Origin: Rhodanobacteraceae bacterium
Lineage (GTDB): Bacteria > Pseudomonadota > Gammaproteobacteria > Xanthomonadales > Rhodanobacteraceae
DNA length: 64,000 nucleotides
Assembly (NCBI GenBank): GCA_021325475.1
Contig: JAJPHA010000044.1
Span: forward strand, 26,328 to 90,327
Reading direction: 5' to 3'
The notes under the pieces are model-generated. The model did no database searches, was not told the origin of the DNA, and saw only the letters and a list, made by a program, of their open reading frames with translations. The stretch's first letter is position 1; each line of letters starts with the position of its first letter. The position numbers were made by a program, and so were the translations under genes. This document shows positions 39,312-48,624 of this stretch, in pieces.

Positions 39312-39440
39312 CTGCGGCGCGCCCTTCGCTCACGCCGCGCGGCGGCGGCACGATCGATGCTTGCTTTGACGGCCCCGCCGCGGAAGCGTAGCGTCCACCC
39401 ACCGCCCGCACTCCGCGGCGGCATTTCCCGGGAGACTTCC

Positions 39441-39878
39441 ATGAAGACGAGATTCATGCTCGCGGCGGCGCTCACCTGCGCGTTCGCCGTCCAGGCCAGC
39501 GCCGACGACGGCCGCGCCTACAAGGAAGGCCCCGTCACCGAGGTCACCTACGTCAAGATCAAGCCCGGCCAGTTCGACAATTACATGAAGTGGCTCGACA
39601 CCCACTTCAAGCCGGAAAACGAGGAGTTCATCAAGGCCAAGATCATCCTCGGCTACAAGGTCTACGCGCAGCAGGCGCGCGATCCGCGCGATCCCGACCT
39701 GATCCTGTCGATCACCTACCCGAACATGGCGGCGCTGGACAATCTCGAGGAGCGCACCGACGCCATCGTCGAGAAGTTCGAGGGCAACCTCGACAAGCAG
39801 AATCAGGGTTTCGCCGACCGCGGCTCGATGCGCGAGATCCTCGGCTCGAAATACATCCGCGAGCTGATTCTGAAGTAG
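39441..39878 (+). CDS. secreted protein of unknown function
   Basis: Signal peptide MKTRFMLAAALTCAFAVQASA; EVTYVKIKPGQFDNYMKWLDTHFKPENEEFIKAK. Confidence 0.75.
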   Translation: MKTRFMLAAALTCAFAVQASADDGRAYKEGPVTEVTYVKIKPGQFDNYMKWLDTHFKPENEEFIKAKIILGYKVYAQQARDPRDPDLILSITYPNMAALDNLEERTDAIVEKFEGNLDKQNQGFADRGSMREILGSKYIRELILK

Positions 39879-39897
39879 GCGATCACCAGGCGACCAT

Positions 39898-39924
39898 GCG
39901 ACCGGCGCGCTGCCGGCCGGTCGC
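39898..39924. terminator. Bidirectional terminator-like hairpin
   Basis: GCGACCGG-N11-CCGGTCGC between convergent genes. Confidence 0.55.
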
Positions 39925-39939
39925 ACCTTGCCGCGTCGC

Positions 39940-40995
39940 TCAGCGCAACGCGGCGTTGATCTTCGCCAGCGTCGCCGCGCCGGGACTGAGTTCCTTCGCG
40001 CCGAGGCGATGGAACGGTGTCGGCACGGTGTTGAGGTGCCGATGCAGGTCCTCGGCCTCGGCGTCCACGTACAGCAGACCGGTCACCACCTCGCCCTTGG
40101 CCTGGCGCTCGTGCACGTAGGCGAGCGCGGCCACGCGGTCGTGCGGATCATGGTTGGCGTGCAGCTTGCGCAGCCGCAGCACGCTGCCGTCGTGCTGGGT
40201 GATGTCGATCAGCTCGCCGGCGGCGTAATCCACCACGATCTCGTCGCGCACGTCGATGAAGTCGAGCCGGTTCGCCGCCTCGTTGTGCTCGCGCACGTAG
40301 TCGTAGCTCTTGGTGCTGCCGGGATGGTTGTTGAACGCCACGCACGGGCTGATCACGTCCAGCACCGCCGGGCCGCGGTGCTTGATCGCCGCCTTGATCA
40401 GCGGCACGAGCTGCTTCTTGTCGCCGGAAAAGCCGCGCGCGACGAAGCTCGCGCCGAGCTGCAGCGCGAGACCGACCAGATCGAGCGGACTGTCGGTGTT
40501 GACCACGCCCTTCTTCGACTTCGAACCCAGGTCCGCGGTGGCGGAGAACTGGCCCTTGGTCAGGCCGTAGACACCGTTGTTCTCGACGATGTAGACCATG
40601 TTCACGCCGCGGCGGATGGCGTGCACGAACTGGCCGATGCCGATCGACGCGGAATCGCCGTCGCCGGAGACGCCGAGATAGATGAGTTCGCGATTCGCCA
40701 GATTGGCACCGGTCAACACCGACGGCATGCGCCCGTGCACGGTGTTGAAGCCGTGCGACTGGCCGAGGAAATAGTCCGGCGTCTTGCTGCTGCAACCGAT
40801 GCCGGAGAGCTTGGCCACGCGATGCGGTTCGATGTCGAGTTCCCAGCACGCCTGGATGATCGCGGCCGAGATCGAGTCGTGGCCGCAGCCGGCGCACAGC
40901 GTGGAAATCTTGCCTTCGTAGTCGCGGCGGGTGAAGCCGATCGCATTGCAGGCGAGCGTGGGATGGTGCAGTTTCGGTTTGGCGATGTAGGTCAT
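39940..40995 (-). CDS. korB: 2-oxoacid:acceptor oxidoreductase, beta subunit (KorB-like, TPP-binding)
   Basis: CAGCGHDSISAAIIQACWE; GIGCSSKTPDYFLGQ; SGDGDSASIGIGQFVHAIRRGVNMVYIVENNGVYGLTKGQ. Confidence 0.93.
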   Translation of the reverse strand: MTYIAKPKLHHPTLACNAIGFTRRDYEGKISTLCAGCGHDSISAAIIQACWELDIEPHRVAKLSGIGCSSKTPDYFLGQSHGFNTVHGRMPSVLTGANLANRELIYLGVSGDGDSASIGIGQFVHAIRRGVNMVYIVENNGVYGLTKGQFSATADLGSKSKKGVVNTDSPLDLVGLALQLGASFVARGFSGDKKQLVPLIKAAIKHRGPAVLDVISPCVAFNNHPGSTKSYDYVREHNEAANRLDFIDVRDEIVVDYAAGELIDITQHDGSVLRLRKLHANHDPHDRVAALAYVHERQAKGEVVTGLLYVDAEAEDLHRHLNTVPTPFHRLGAKELSPGAATLAKINAALR

Positions 40996-41282
40996 GACTT
41001 CGCACTCCGCTGCGCGGCTTGGTATTCCGTCCAGGCGTGGCCGGCGAGGCCGATCGCGAACACCAGCACGCCCACCGGCCAGATCACCCGCAGCAGCGGC
41101 AGCCGGGCGAACCCGTCCGGAACGAACAGCACGAGCCGGCACACCACCGCGACGAGTTGTCCGGCCAGCGCCAGCGACGGCCAGAGCGTCTGGTGGCGCA
41201 GCCACAGCAGTACACACGCGCCGAGCACGAGCAGCCCGGCGATCACGGAAACCAGATTGGCGAGGTCCAGGGGAATCGTCAT
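40992..41282 (-). CDS. 3-TM small membrane protein encoded between korA and korB
   Basis: 96 aa MTIPLDLANLVSVIAGLLVLGACVLLWLRHQ...; ATGA overlaps with both neighbours. Confidence 0.8.
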   Translation of the reverse strand: MTIPLDLANLVSVIAGLLVLGACVLLWLRHQTLWPSLALAGQLVAVVCRLVLFVPDGFARLPLLRVIWPVGVLVFAIGLAGHAWTEYQAAQRSAKS

Positions 41283-43120
41283 GCGACCTTGTCCTTGCCG
41301 ATCGGCGCTACCCGCGCGGCGCGCAGGTGCGCGCCGATCGCCTCGGCGATGAAGCGCGCCGTGATCGGCGTGCCGTCGTAGTGCAGGATCGGCACGAGCT
41401 TGGCGGGGTCGATGCCGAATTCGTTGACGAGCAGCGTGCGCAACTGGCCGTCGCGGTTCTGCTCGACGACGAACACCGCCTCGTGCGCGGCGATGAACTC
41501 GGCCACGCTGTCGGCGAACGGGAACGCGCGCACGCGCAGCGTGTCGAGATTGAGGCCGTCGTCCTCCAGCGCCGCGATCGCCTCGTCCATCGCCGGGCTG
41601 GTCGAGCCGTAGTAGATCGCGCCGTGCCGTGTCTTCTGCCGCGCCGCGCGCGGCACCGGCGCCGGCACCAGGGTCCTGGCGGTGGCGAACTTCTTCAGCA
41701 GACGCTGCATGTTGTAGACGTAATCCGGCCCGCGCTCGGAATAGCGCGCGTAGGGGTCGCGCGAGGTGCCGCGGGTGAAGTACGCGCCCTTGCTCGGGTG
41801 CGTGCCGGGATAGGTGCGGTACGGAATGCCGTCGCCATCGACGTCCTTGTAGCGCGCGAATTCCTTGCCCGCTTCGAGCTCCGCGGCGGTCATCACCTTG
41901 CCGCGATCGTATTCGCGCGCATCGTCCCAGACGAACGGCGCGGTGAGCCGCTGGTTCATGCCGATGTCGAGGTCGCTCAGCACGAAGATCGGCGTCTGCA
42001 GGCGGTCGGCGAGATCGAGCGCCAGCGCCGAGAACTCGAAGCACTCGTGCGGATCCTCGGGGAACAGCAGCACGTGCTTGGTGTCGCCGTGCGAGGCGTA
42101 GGCGCAGGCGAGCACGTCGGACTGCTGCGTGCGCGTCGGCATGCCGGTGGACGGGCCGCCGCGCTGCACGTCGATGATGGTCACCGGAATCTCGGCGAAA
42201 TAGGCGAGCCCGATGAATTCGTTCATCAGCGAAATGCCGGGACCGGAGGTGGTGGTGAACGCGCGCGCGCCGTTCCAGCCGGCGCCGACCACGATGCCGA
42301 TCGAGGCGATCTCGTCCTCGGCCTGGACGATGGCGAACTTGTTCGCTCCGGTCTCCGCATCGACGCGATATTTCATGCAGTACTTCTGGAATGCCTCGGC
42401 CAGCGACGACGACGGCGTGATCGGATACCACGCGCATACGGTCGCGCCGCCGTACACGCAGCCGAGCGCGGCGGCCGAGTTGCCGTCGACGAAGATGCGC
42501 TCGCCCACCGCATCCGCGCGCCGCACCTGCAATCCGATGGGATGGGCGAGATGCTCGCGCGCGTAGTCGCGGCCGAGCTCCAGCGCCTTGACGTTGGAGT
42601 CCAGCAGTTTCTCCTTGCCCTTGTACTGCTCGCCGAACAGCTTGCGGATTTCCGCATCGTCGATGCCGAGCAGCACCGACAGCGCGCCGACGTACATGAT
42701 GTTCTTGAACAACTGACGCTGGCGCGCATCCGCGTAGGTGCGGTTGCAGATCGCGGTCAGCGGCATGCCGATGACGACGATGTCGTCGCGGAACTTCGAC
42801 GGCGGCAGCGGCTTGGTGCTGTCGTAGAACAGGTACCCGCCGGGCGCGAGCTCCTTGACGTCGGCGTCCCAGGTCTGCGGATTCATCGCCACCATCATGT
42901 CCACGCCGCCGCGCCGGCCGAGCCAGCCGCGCTCGTTGACGCGCACCTCGTACCAGGTCGGCAGGCCCTGGATGTTCGAGGGAAAGATGTTGCGCGGACT
43001 CACCGGCACGCCCATGCGCAGGATTGCCTTGGCGAACAGCTCGTTGGCGGAGGCCGAGCCCGAGCCGTTGACGTTGGCGAACTTGATGACGAAGTCGTTG
43101 GTGGCGGTGATGGGTTTCAT
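41279..43120 (-). CDS. korA: 2-oxoacid:acceptor oxidoreductase, alpha subunit (fused gamma/alpha, KorA-like)
   Basis: VCAWYPITPSSSLAEAFQKY; VQAEDEIASIGIVVGAGWNGARAFTTTSGPGISLMNEFIGLAYFAEIPVTIIDVQRGGPSTGMPTRTQQSD. Confidence 0.93.
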   Translation of the reverse strand: MKPITATNDFVIKFANVNGSGSASANELFAKAILRMGVPVSPRNIFPSNIQGLPTWYEVRVNERGWLGRRGGVDMMVAMNPQTWDADVKELAPGGYLFYDSTKPLPPSKFRDDIVVIGMPLTAICNRTYADARQRQLFKNIMYVGALSVLLGIDDAEIRKLFGEQYKGKEKLLDSNVKALELGRDYAREHLAHPIGLQVRRADAVGERIFVDGNSAAALGCVYGGATVCAWYPITPSSSLAEAFQKYCMKYRVDAETGANKFAIVQAEDEIASIGIVVGAGWNGARAFTTTSGPGISLMNEFIGLAYFAEIPVTIIDVQRGGPSTGMPTRTQQSDVLACAYASHGDTKHVLLFPEDPHECFEFSALALDLADRLQTPIFVLSDLDIGMNQRLTAPFVWDDAREYDRGKVMTAAELEAGKEFARYKDVDGDGIPYRTYPGTHPSKGAYFTRGTSRDPYARYSERGPDYVYNMQRLLKKFATARTLVPAPVPRAARQKTRHGAIYYGSTSPAMDEAIAALEDDGLNLDTLRVRAFPFADSVAEFIAAHEAVFVVEQNRDGQLRTLLVNEFGIDPAKLVPILHYDGTPITARFIAEAIGAHLRAARVAPIGKDKVA

Positions 43121-43129
43121 GCGAGCTCC

Positions 43130-43282
43130 CCGCCCCACCCTTCTCCCATCGGGAGAAGGTGGCGCGAAGCGCCGGATGAGGGTTCGACATCGACAACCGG
43201 CAACACCGAGCTCGGACCCTCACCCCTGCCCCTCGCCCGGCGGGAGCGGGGTGCAAGCGACGCGAGTGGATTGAGTGCCGGG
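43130..43282. repeat. Intergenic palindromic repeat-like sequence inside the kor operon
   Basis: CTTCTCCCATCGGGAGAAG hairpin, GGCGCGAAGCGCC, ACCCTCACCCCTGCCCCTCGCCCGGCGGGAGCGGGG; partial resemblance to 3938-3990. Confidence 0.55.
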
Positions 43283-43286
43283 CGCA

Positions 43287-45113
43287 TCACGCCGCCTCCC
43301 GCCGCGCCGGCTTGTGGCACGCGGGCCCGGCATGCGTCATCTCGAGCAGGAACTTGCGCATGTCCCAGGCGCCGGTGGGGCAGCGCTCCGCGCACAGGCC
43401 GCAGTGCAGGCAGACGTCCTCGTCCTTGACCATCACCCGGCCGGTCTTGAGCGTATCGGAAACGTACAGCGCCTGGTCGAGGTTCCGCGCCGGCGCGGTC
43501 AGGCGCTGGCGCAGCTCGGTCTCCTCGTCGTTCCAGGTGAAGGTGATGCAGTCCATCGGACAGATGTCGACGCAGGCGTCGCATTCGATGCAGACGTCCC
43601 TGGTGAACACGGTCTGCACATCGCAGTTGAGACAGCGCTCGGCCTCCTTGAACGCGGTCGCCGGATCGAAGCCGAGCTCGACTTCCACTATGATACTTTT
43701 CAGCGTTTTTTCCTTTTCCCGCCACGGCACCGCGTAGCGCGCGTCGGCGGAGACGTCGTTGTCGTAGCTCCATTCGTGGATGCCCATCTTCTGCGAGATC
43801 AGGCTCACCGACGGCTCCGGGCGCTGGCGGATGTCCTCGCCGTTGAGCAGCTTGTCGATCGACACCGCCGCCTCGTGGCCGTGCGCCACCGCCCAGATGA
43901 TGTTCTTCGGGCCGAACGCCGCGTCGCCGCCGAAGAACACGGTCGGGTGGGTCGATTGCAACGTCGTCGCATCGACCACCGGCAAGCCCCACTCGTCGAA
44001 GCGGATGCCGAGATCGCGCTCGATCCACGGAAAGGCGTTCTCCTGGCCGATCGCGATCAGCACGTCGTCGCATTCGAAGAACGCGTCCGGCTCGCCGGTC
44101 GGCACGAGCTGGCGACGCCCCTTGGCGTCGCGCTCGGCGCGCACCTTCTCGAAGGTCATGCCGATCAACTTGCCGTCGCGGTGCGCGAAGGTCTTGGGCA
44201 CGAGGTAGTTGAGGATCGGAATGCCCTCGTGCATGGCGTCTTCCTTCTCCCACGGCGAGGCCTTCATTTCCTCGAAACCGGACCGCACGATCACCTTGAC
44301 GTCCTCGCCGCCGAGGCGACGCGCCGAGCGGCAGCAGTCCATCGCCGTGTTGCCGCCGCCGAGCACGATCACGCGCTTGCCGATCGACTTGACGTGCTCG
44401 AAATACACCGAGGCGAGCCAGTCGAGGCCGATGTGGATGTTGGCCGCGGCTTCCCGGCGGCCGGGGATGTCGAGGTCGCGCCCGCGCGGCGCGCCCGAGC
44501 CGACGAACACCGCGTCGAACCCTTGCGCGAGCAGATCACGCAGCGAGTCGATCCGCGTGTTGCCGCGGAACTCGACGCCGAGATCGAGGATGTAGCCGAC
44601 CTCCTCGTCGATCACTTTCTCGGGCAGACGGAAGCGCGGCACCTGGGTGCGCATGAAGCCGCCGGCCTTGGCATCGGCCTCGAACACGACCACGTGATAG
44701 CCGAGCGGCGCCAGATCGCGCGCCACGGTGAGCGAGGCGGGACCGGCGCCGACGCAGGCGATGCGCTTGCCGTTCTGCTTCGTCGCCGGCTTCGGCAGGC
44801 GCGCGCGGATGTCGTCCTTGAAGTCGGCGGCGACGCGCTTCAGCCGGCAGATCGCCACCGGCTCGGGCTTCTCGCCGTTGTTCTGCTCGACGCGGCCGCG
44901 CCGGCACGCCGGTTCGCACGGCCGATCGCAGGTGCGGCCGAGGATTCCCGGAAACACGTTGGATTTCCAGTTCACCAGGTAGGCGTCGGAATAGCGCCCG
45001 GCGGCAATGAGACGGATGTACTCGGGAACCGGCGTGTGCGCGGGACAGGCCCACTGGCAATCGACGACCTTGTGAAAATAGTCGGGAACGCGGATATCGG
45101 TCGGCTTCACCAC
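43287..45113 (-). CDS. FAD/NAD(P)-dependent, GltD-like oxidoreductase with two 4Fe-4S clusters (KorC-like third subunit)
   Basis: GTG start; CQWACPAHTPVPEYIRLI; GKRIACVGAGPASLTVARDLA; GGGNTAMDCCRSARRLGG; C-terminal CIECDACVDICPMDC and CLHCGLCAERCPTGA. Confidence 0.9.
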   Translation of the reverse strand: MVKPTDIRVPDYFHKVVDCQWACPAHTPVPEYIRLIAAGRYSDAYLVNWKSNVFPGILGRTCDRPCEPACRRGRVEQNNGEKPEPVAICRLKRVAADFKDDIRARLPKPATKQNGKRIACVGAGPASLTVARDLAPLGYHVVVFEADAKAGGFMRTQVPRFRLPEKVIDEEVGYILDLGVEFRGNTRIDSLRDLLAQGFDAVFVGSGAPRGRDLDIPGRREAAANIHIGLDWLASVYFEHVKSIGKRVIVLGGGNTAMDCCRSARRLGGEDVKVIVRSGFEEMKASPWEKEDAMHEGIPILNYLVPKTFAHRDGKLIGMTFEKVRAERDAKGRRQLVPTGEPDAFFECDDVLIAIGQENAFPWIERDLGIRFDEWGLPVVDATTLQSTHPTVFFGGDAAFGPKNIIWAVAHGHEAAVSIDKLLNGEDIRQRPEPSVSLISQKMGIHEWSYDNDVSADARYAVPWREKEKTLKSIIVEVELGFDPATAFKEAERCLNCDVQTVFTRDVCIECDACVDICPMDCITFTWNDEETELRQRLTAPARNLDQALYVSDTLKTGRVMVKDEDVCLHCGLCAERCPTGAWDMRKFLLEMTHAGPACHKPARREAA

Positions 45114-45139
45114 TGGCTCCAGGGAAGGCGCAATTGAAT

Positions 45140-45232
45140 CACCATGTTCCTGTCTTCGGCGGCGGCGCCCCCACAACCCCATCGAACCCTTGACTCAAGG
45201 GGCGCAAAGAGCCGGAGCGATGTACTCCAAAT
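45140..45232. repeat. Dispersed intergenic repeat family 2, copy 2 (lacks one internal hairpin)
   Basis: CCATGTTCCTGTCTTCGGCGGCGGCGCCCCCACAACCCCATCGAACCCTTGACTCAAGGGGCGCAAAGAGCCGGAGCG colinear with 25935-26055. Confidence 0.75.
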
Positions 45233-45322
45233 GCTTCCGAGGTTCCACAGGATTGCGGAAGAGCCCGCGAGCAATCCGAGTCTACTCGCGGTGCCGCGCG
45301 CTGAAAAGCCGCGGCGCGCGCC

Positions 45323-45715
45323 TCAGCCGCGCCAGGCGATGCACTCGATCTCCACGCGCGCGCCGAGCGCCAGCCCGGCGGTGGCGAACGCGCTGCGCGC
45401 GGGCAGATGGCGCGGAAAGAACCGCAGGTACTCGGCGTTCATCGCCGGCCATTCGGCGATGTCGGCGAGCATGACCGTCACCTTGACCACGCGCTCGAGC
45501 GACGCGCCGCCGCGCACCAGTGCAGCGCGCAGATTCGCGAGCGCCTGGCGCGTCTCCGCGGCGATGCCGCCCGGCACCAGCGCGCCGCTCGCGTCGGTGC
45601 CGATCTGGCCGGACAGGAACAGCCAGTCGCCGGCCGCCACGGACTCGCTGAACGGCAGGCCGGGGACGGCGAGAAAAGGCCGCCGCAGGATCGATCGGAA
45701 GGTTCGAGCGAACAT
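45323..45715 (-). CDS. RidA family protein (reactive intermediate/imine deaminase-like)
   Basis: LPFSESVAAGDWLFLSGQIGTDASG...ETRQALANLRAALVRGG...VKVTVMLADIAEWPAMN...ARVEIECIA. Confidence 0.88.
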   Translation of the reverse strand: MFARTFRSILRRPFLAVPGLPFSESVAAGDWLFLSGQIGTDASGALVPGGIAAETRQALANLRAALVRGGASLERVVKVTVMLADIAEWPAMNAEYLRFFPRHLPARSAFATAGLALGARVEIECIAWRG

Positions 45716-45825
45716 GAGCTTTTCTCCCTGGAGCGCTGAATGCGCGGCGATTGTCGCAATGCCGCAGGAAATCTTGCACAATCCTTGCTTGGCTCAGGCG
45801 AATCGTCGCCGTTCGAGGATAGCGG

Positions 45826-47067
45826 ATGCTGTACCAATTGCACGAATTCAACCGCGCCCTGCTGCGGCCGCTGGTGTCGTGGTCGCAGGCCAGCGCGAGG
45901 ATGTTTTCCGCACCCGACAGTTGGCTGTCGCACCTGCCCGAGGCCAACCGGGTGGCCGCCAACTACGAGCTGCTCTACCGGCTCGGCAAGGAGTACGAGA
46001 AGCCGGCCTTCGCCATCGATCGCGTGCACGCCCACGGCGCCGAACTGCCGGTGGTGGAACGCTGCGCGCTGTCCCGGCCGTTCTGCAATCTGCTGCGCTT
46101 CAAGCGCTATGCCGACGATGCGGCGACGCTCGAGAAACTCAAGGACGATCCGACCGTGCTCGTGGTCGCGCCGTTGTCCGGCCACCACGCCACCCTGCTG
46201 CGCGACACGGTGGCGACGCTGTTGCGCGATCACAAGGTCTACCTCACCGACTGGATCGACGCGCGCATGGTTCCGGTCGCGGCCGGCGCGTTCCATCTCG
46301 ACGACTACGTCGCCTACATGCAGGACTTCATCCGCCACATCGGCGCGGCCGAGCTGCACGTGATCAGCGTCTGCCAGCCGACCGTGCCGGTGCTCGCGGC
46401 GGTGGCGCTGATGGCGGCGGCGGGCGAGCCGGTGCCGCGCACGCTGACGCTGATGGGCGGGCCGATCGACACGCGCCGCAGTCCGACCGAGGTCAACGAT
46501 CTCGCCGCCACCAAGCCGCTGTCCTGGTTCGAGAACACGCTGGTGCAGGAAGTGCCGCAGAACTATCCCGGTCGCGGCCGCCGGGTGTATCCGGGTTTCC
46601 TGCAGCACGCCGGATTCATCGCCATGAATCCCGGCCGGCATTTCATGTCGCACTGGGATTTCTACGAGAAGCTCTGCCGCGGCGACCTCGAGGACGCCGA
46701 CAGCCACCGCCGCTTCTACGACGAATACAACGCCGTGCTCGACATGCCCGCCGAGTACTACCTCGACACCATCCGCATCGTGTTCCAGGAACATCTGCTG
46801 CCGCGCGGCCTGTGGCAGGTCGGCGGCCGGCGCGTCGCGCCGGAGGCGATCGAGACCAGCGCGCTGTTCACCATCGAGGGCGAGCTCGACGACATCTCCG
46901 GCCCCGGCCAGACCGAGGCCGCGCACGAGTTGTGTACCAGTATACCGGCCACGCGCAAGCGCCATCTCACCGTCAAGGGCGCCGGCCACTACGGCATCTT
47001 CAGCGGCCGGCGCTGGCGCAACGTGGTCTATCCGGAAGTACGCGAGTTCATCCGCGCGCATGCGTGA
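45826..47067 (+). CDS. phaZ: intracellular polyhydroxyalkanoate depolymerase
   Basis: MLYQLHEFNRALLRPL; HLDDYVAYMQDFIRHIGAAELHVISVCQPTVPVLAAVALMA; MGGPIDTRRSPTEVN. Confidence 0.93.
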   Translation: MLYQLHEFNRALLRPLVSWSQASARMFSAPDSWLSHLPEANRVAANYELLYRLGKEYEKPAFAIDRVHAHGAELPVVERCALSRPFCNLLRFKRYADDAATLEKLKDDPTVLVVAPLSGHHATLLRDTVATLLRDHKVYLTDWIDARMVPVAAGAFHLDDYVAYMQDFIRHIGAAELHVISVCQPTVPVLAAVALMAAAGEPVPRTLTLMGGPIDTRRSPTEVNDLAATKPLSWFENTLVQEVPQNYPGRGRRVYPGFLQHAGFIAMNPGRHFMSHWDFYEKLCRGDLEDADSHRRFYDEYNAVLDMPAEYYLDTIRIVFQEHLLPRGLWQVGGRRVAPEAIETSALFTIEGELDDISGPGQTEAAHELCTSIPATRKRHLTVKGAGHYGIFSGRRWRNVVYPEVREFIRAHA

Positions 47068-47114
47068 GCCCGGCATCGCGCCAGCGTCACGCGCCGGCGC
47101 CCAACCAAACCGCG

Positions 47115-48599
47115 ATGAGCGACCGCCTCGATCCGCGCACTGAGGCCGCGCGCCGGGCGGCGCTGTTCTACCTCGTCGGCGGCCTGCTTGCCGTCAGTCT
47201 CGGCCTCGGTCTGGCCGAGGCCGGCGCGCAACGCACGGCCTTCGTCCTGCTGGGATCGCTCGATCTCCTGATCGCGGCGCTGTTGCACGTCCTGCCGTGG
47301 CGGCGCTGGCCGGTGGCCGCGTTGTACGCGCTGATTCCACCCACCCTCGCGGTGATCGTGCTGTTCGAGCTGTTCGGCCGCGAGCCGCCGGAGGTCTATT
47401 TCGCCTTCTTCATGGTGGTCGGCATCTGGATCGGCTTGTCGCTGCCGCGATTCGCCGCGCTCAAGGTCTCGCCGCTGCTGTTCGTCGCCTACCTCGCACC
47501 GGCGCTGATCCGCGGCGAAGGACACGGCGCGCTGCTCGCGGCGCTCACCGACATCCCGCTCTGCGTGGTCACCGCCGAGGTGATCGCGCGCGTGGTGGCC
47601 GATCTGGAAGGGGCCCGCGGCGAGGCCGAACGCCGTGCCCGCATCCTGCACGCGATCACGCTGGCCAGCCGCGACATCAGCCGCCTGAGCAGCGCCGAGG
47701 TGATCGCCCGGGTGTTCGATTCCGTGCGCATGCTCGGCTTCGAGGCGGCGGCGCTGACCGTCGCCGAGCCGGAACGCGGCGTGTTCCGCATCGCCCACTG
47801 CTTCGGCTTTCCCGAGGAATTCACGCAGGGCGTCTACCCATTGCAGGACGGCGTCACCGGCCAGGTCTGGCGCGAGGCGCAGACCGTGGTGGTGGCGAAT
47901 TACCGCGCCTACCCGGCCGCGGTGCCGGCGCTGCGCGACAGCGGCTTCGATTTCCTGATCGCCGCGCCGGCCACGCCGGTGCCGCCGCCGCGATCGGTGC
48001 TGATCGCCGGTCACCGCCGGCACTATCGGCTGACCGACGAGCTGCGCGACGCCTTCGAGCTGCTCGCCGCCCACGCCGGCATCGCCCTCGAAAACGCGCG
48101 GCAGTTCGAGCAGGAACAGGACAGGGCGCGCGCGTTCCGCGAAAGCGCGCTGCGCGACGCACTCACCGGCCTCGGCAACCGGCGTCACGCCGATGCCGTC
48201 CTCGCCAACCTGCAGCCGGCGGACGGCGTGGTCATGCTCGATCTCGATCGTTTCAAGGAGGTCAACGATCGCGACGGCCACGCCGCCGGCGATGCGCTGC
48301 TGCGCGAGCTCGGCGAGTTCCTGCGCCTGTCGCTGCGCCCGCAGGACCTCGCCGCGCGCTACGGCGGCGAGGAATTCGTGCTCGTCATCCCCGCCATCGG
48401 CGCCGGACTGGGCCACGTCGTCGAGCGCCTGCTCGCCGCCTGGCGCGCGCGCACACCGCGCACCACGCTGAGCGCAGGCTTCGCCTTGCACCGGTCGGGC
48501 GATTCGCCGCAGGAGACCTTGCGCCGCGCCGACGCCGCGCTGTATCAGGCCAAGCGCTCCGGCCGCGACCGCGCCTGCGGCGAATCGGCCGCGTGGTAG
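47115..48599 (+). CDS. membrane GAF-GGDEF diguanylate cyclase
   Basis: N-terminal TMs; GAF; DALTGLGNRRHADAVL; ARYGGEEFVLVIP. Confidence 0.93.
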   Translation: MSDRLDPRTEAARRAALFYLVGGLLAVSLGLGLAEAGAQRTAFVLLGSLDLLIAALLHVLPWRRWPVAALYALIPPTLAVIVLFELFGREPPEVYFAFFMVVGIWIGLSLPRFAALKVSPLLFVAYLAPALIRGEGHGALLAALTDIPLCVVTAEVIARVVADLEGARGEAERRARILHAITLASRDISRLSSAEVIARVFDSVRMLGFEAAALTVAEPERGVFRIAHCFGFPEEFTQGVYPLQDGVTGQVWREAQTVVVANYRAYPAAVPALRDSGFDFLIAAPATPVPPPRSVLIAGHRRHYRLTDELRDAFELLAAHAGIALENARQFEQEQDRARAFRESALRDALTGLGNRRHADAVLANLQPADGVVMLDLDRFKEVNDRDGHAAGDALLRELGEFLRLSLRPQDLAARYGGEEFVLVIPAIGAGLGHVVERLLAAWRARTPRTTLSAGFALHRSGDSPQETLRRADAALYQAKRSGRDRACGESAAW

Positions 48600-48624
48600 C
48601 GGCGGGCTCGCTCAATCGACCTCG

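Noticed and set aside
40994-43429. 811-aa plus-strand ORF opposite korA (and 754-aa minus-strand ORF at 40992-43256 in another frame)
   Set aside because: Low-complexity shadow frames over the well-supported korA; only the last 96 aa of the 754-aa frame is real (the TM miniprotein).
45144-48599. 1151-aa plus-strand ORF
   Set aside because: Read-through frame: only the C-terminal 494 aa (47115-48599, diguanylate cyclase) is supported; the middle overlaps phaZ in another frame.
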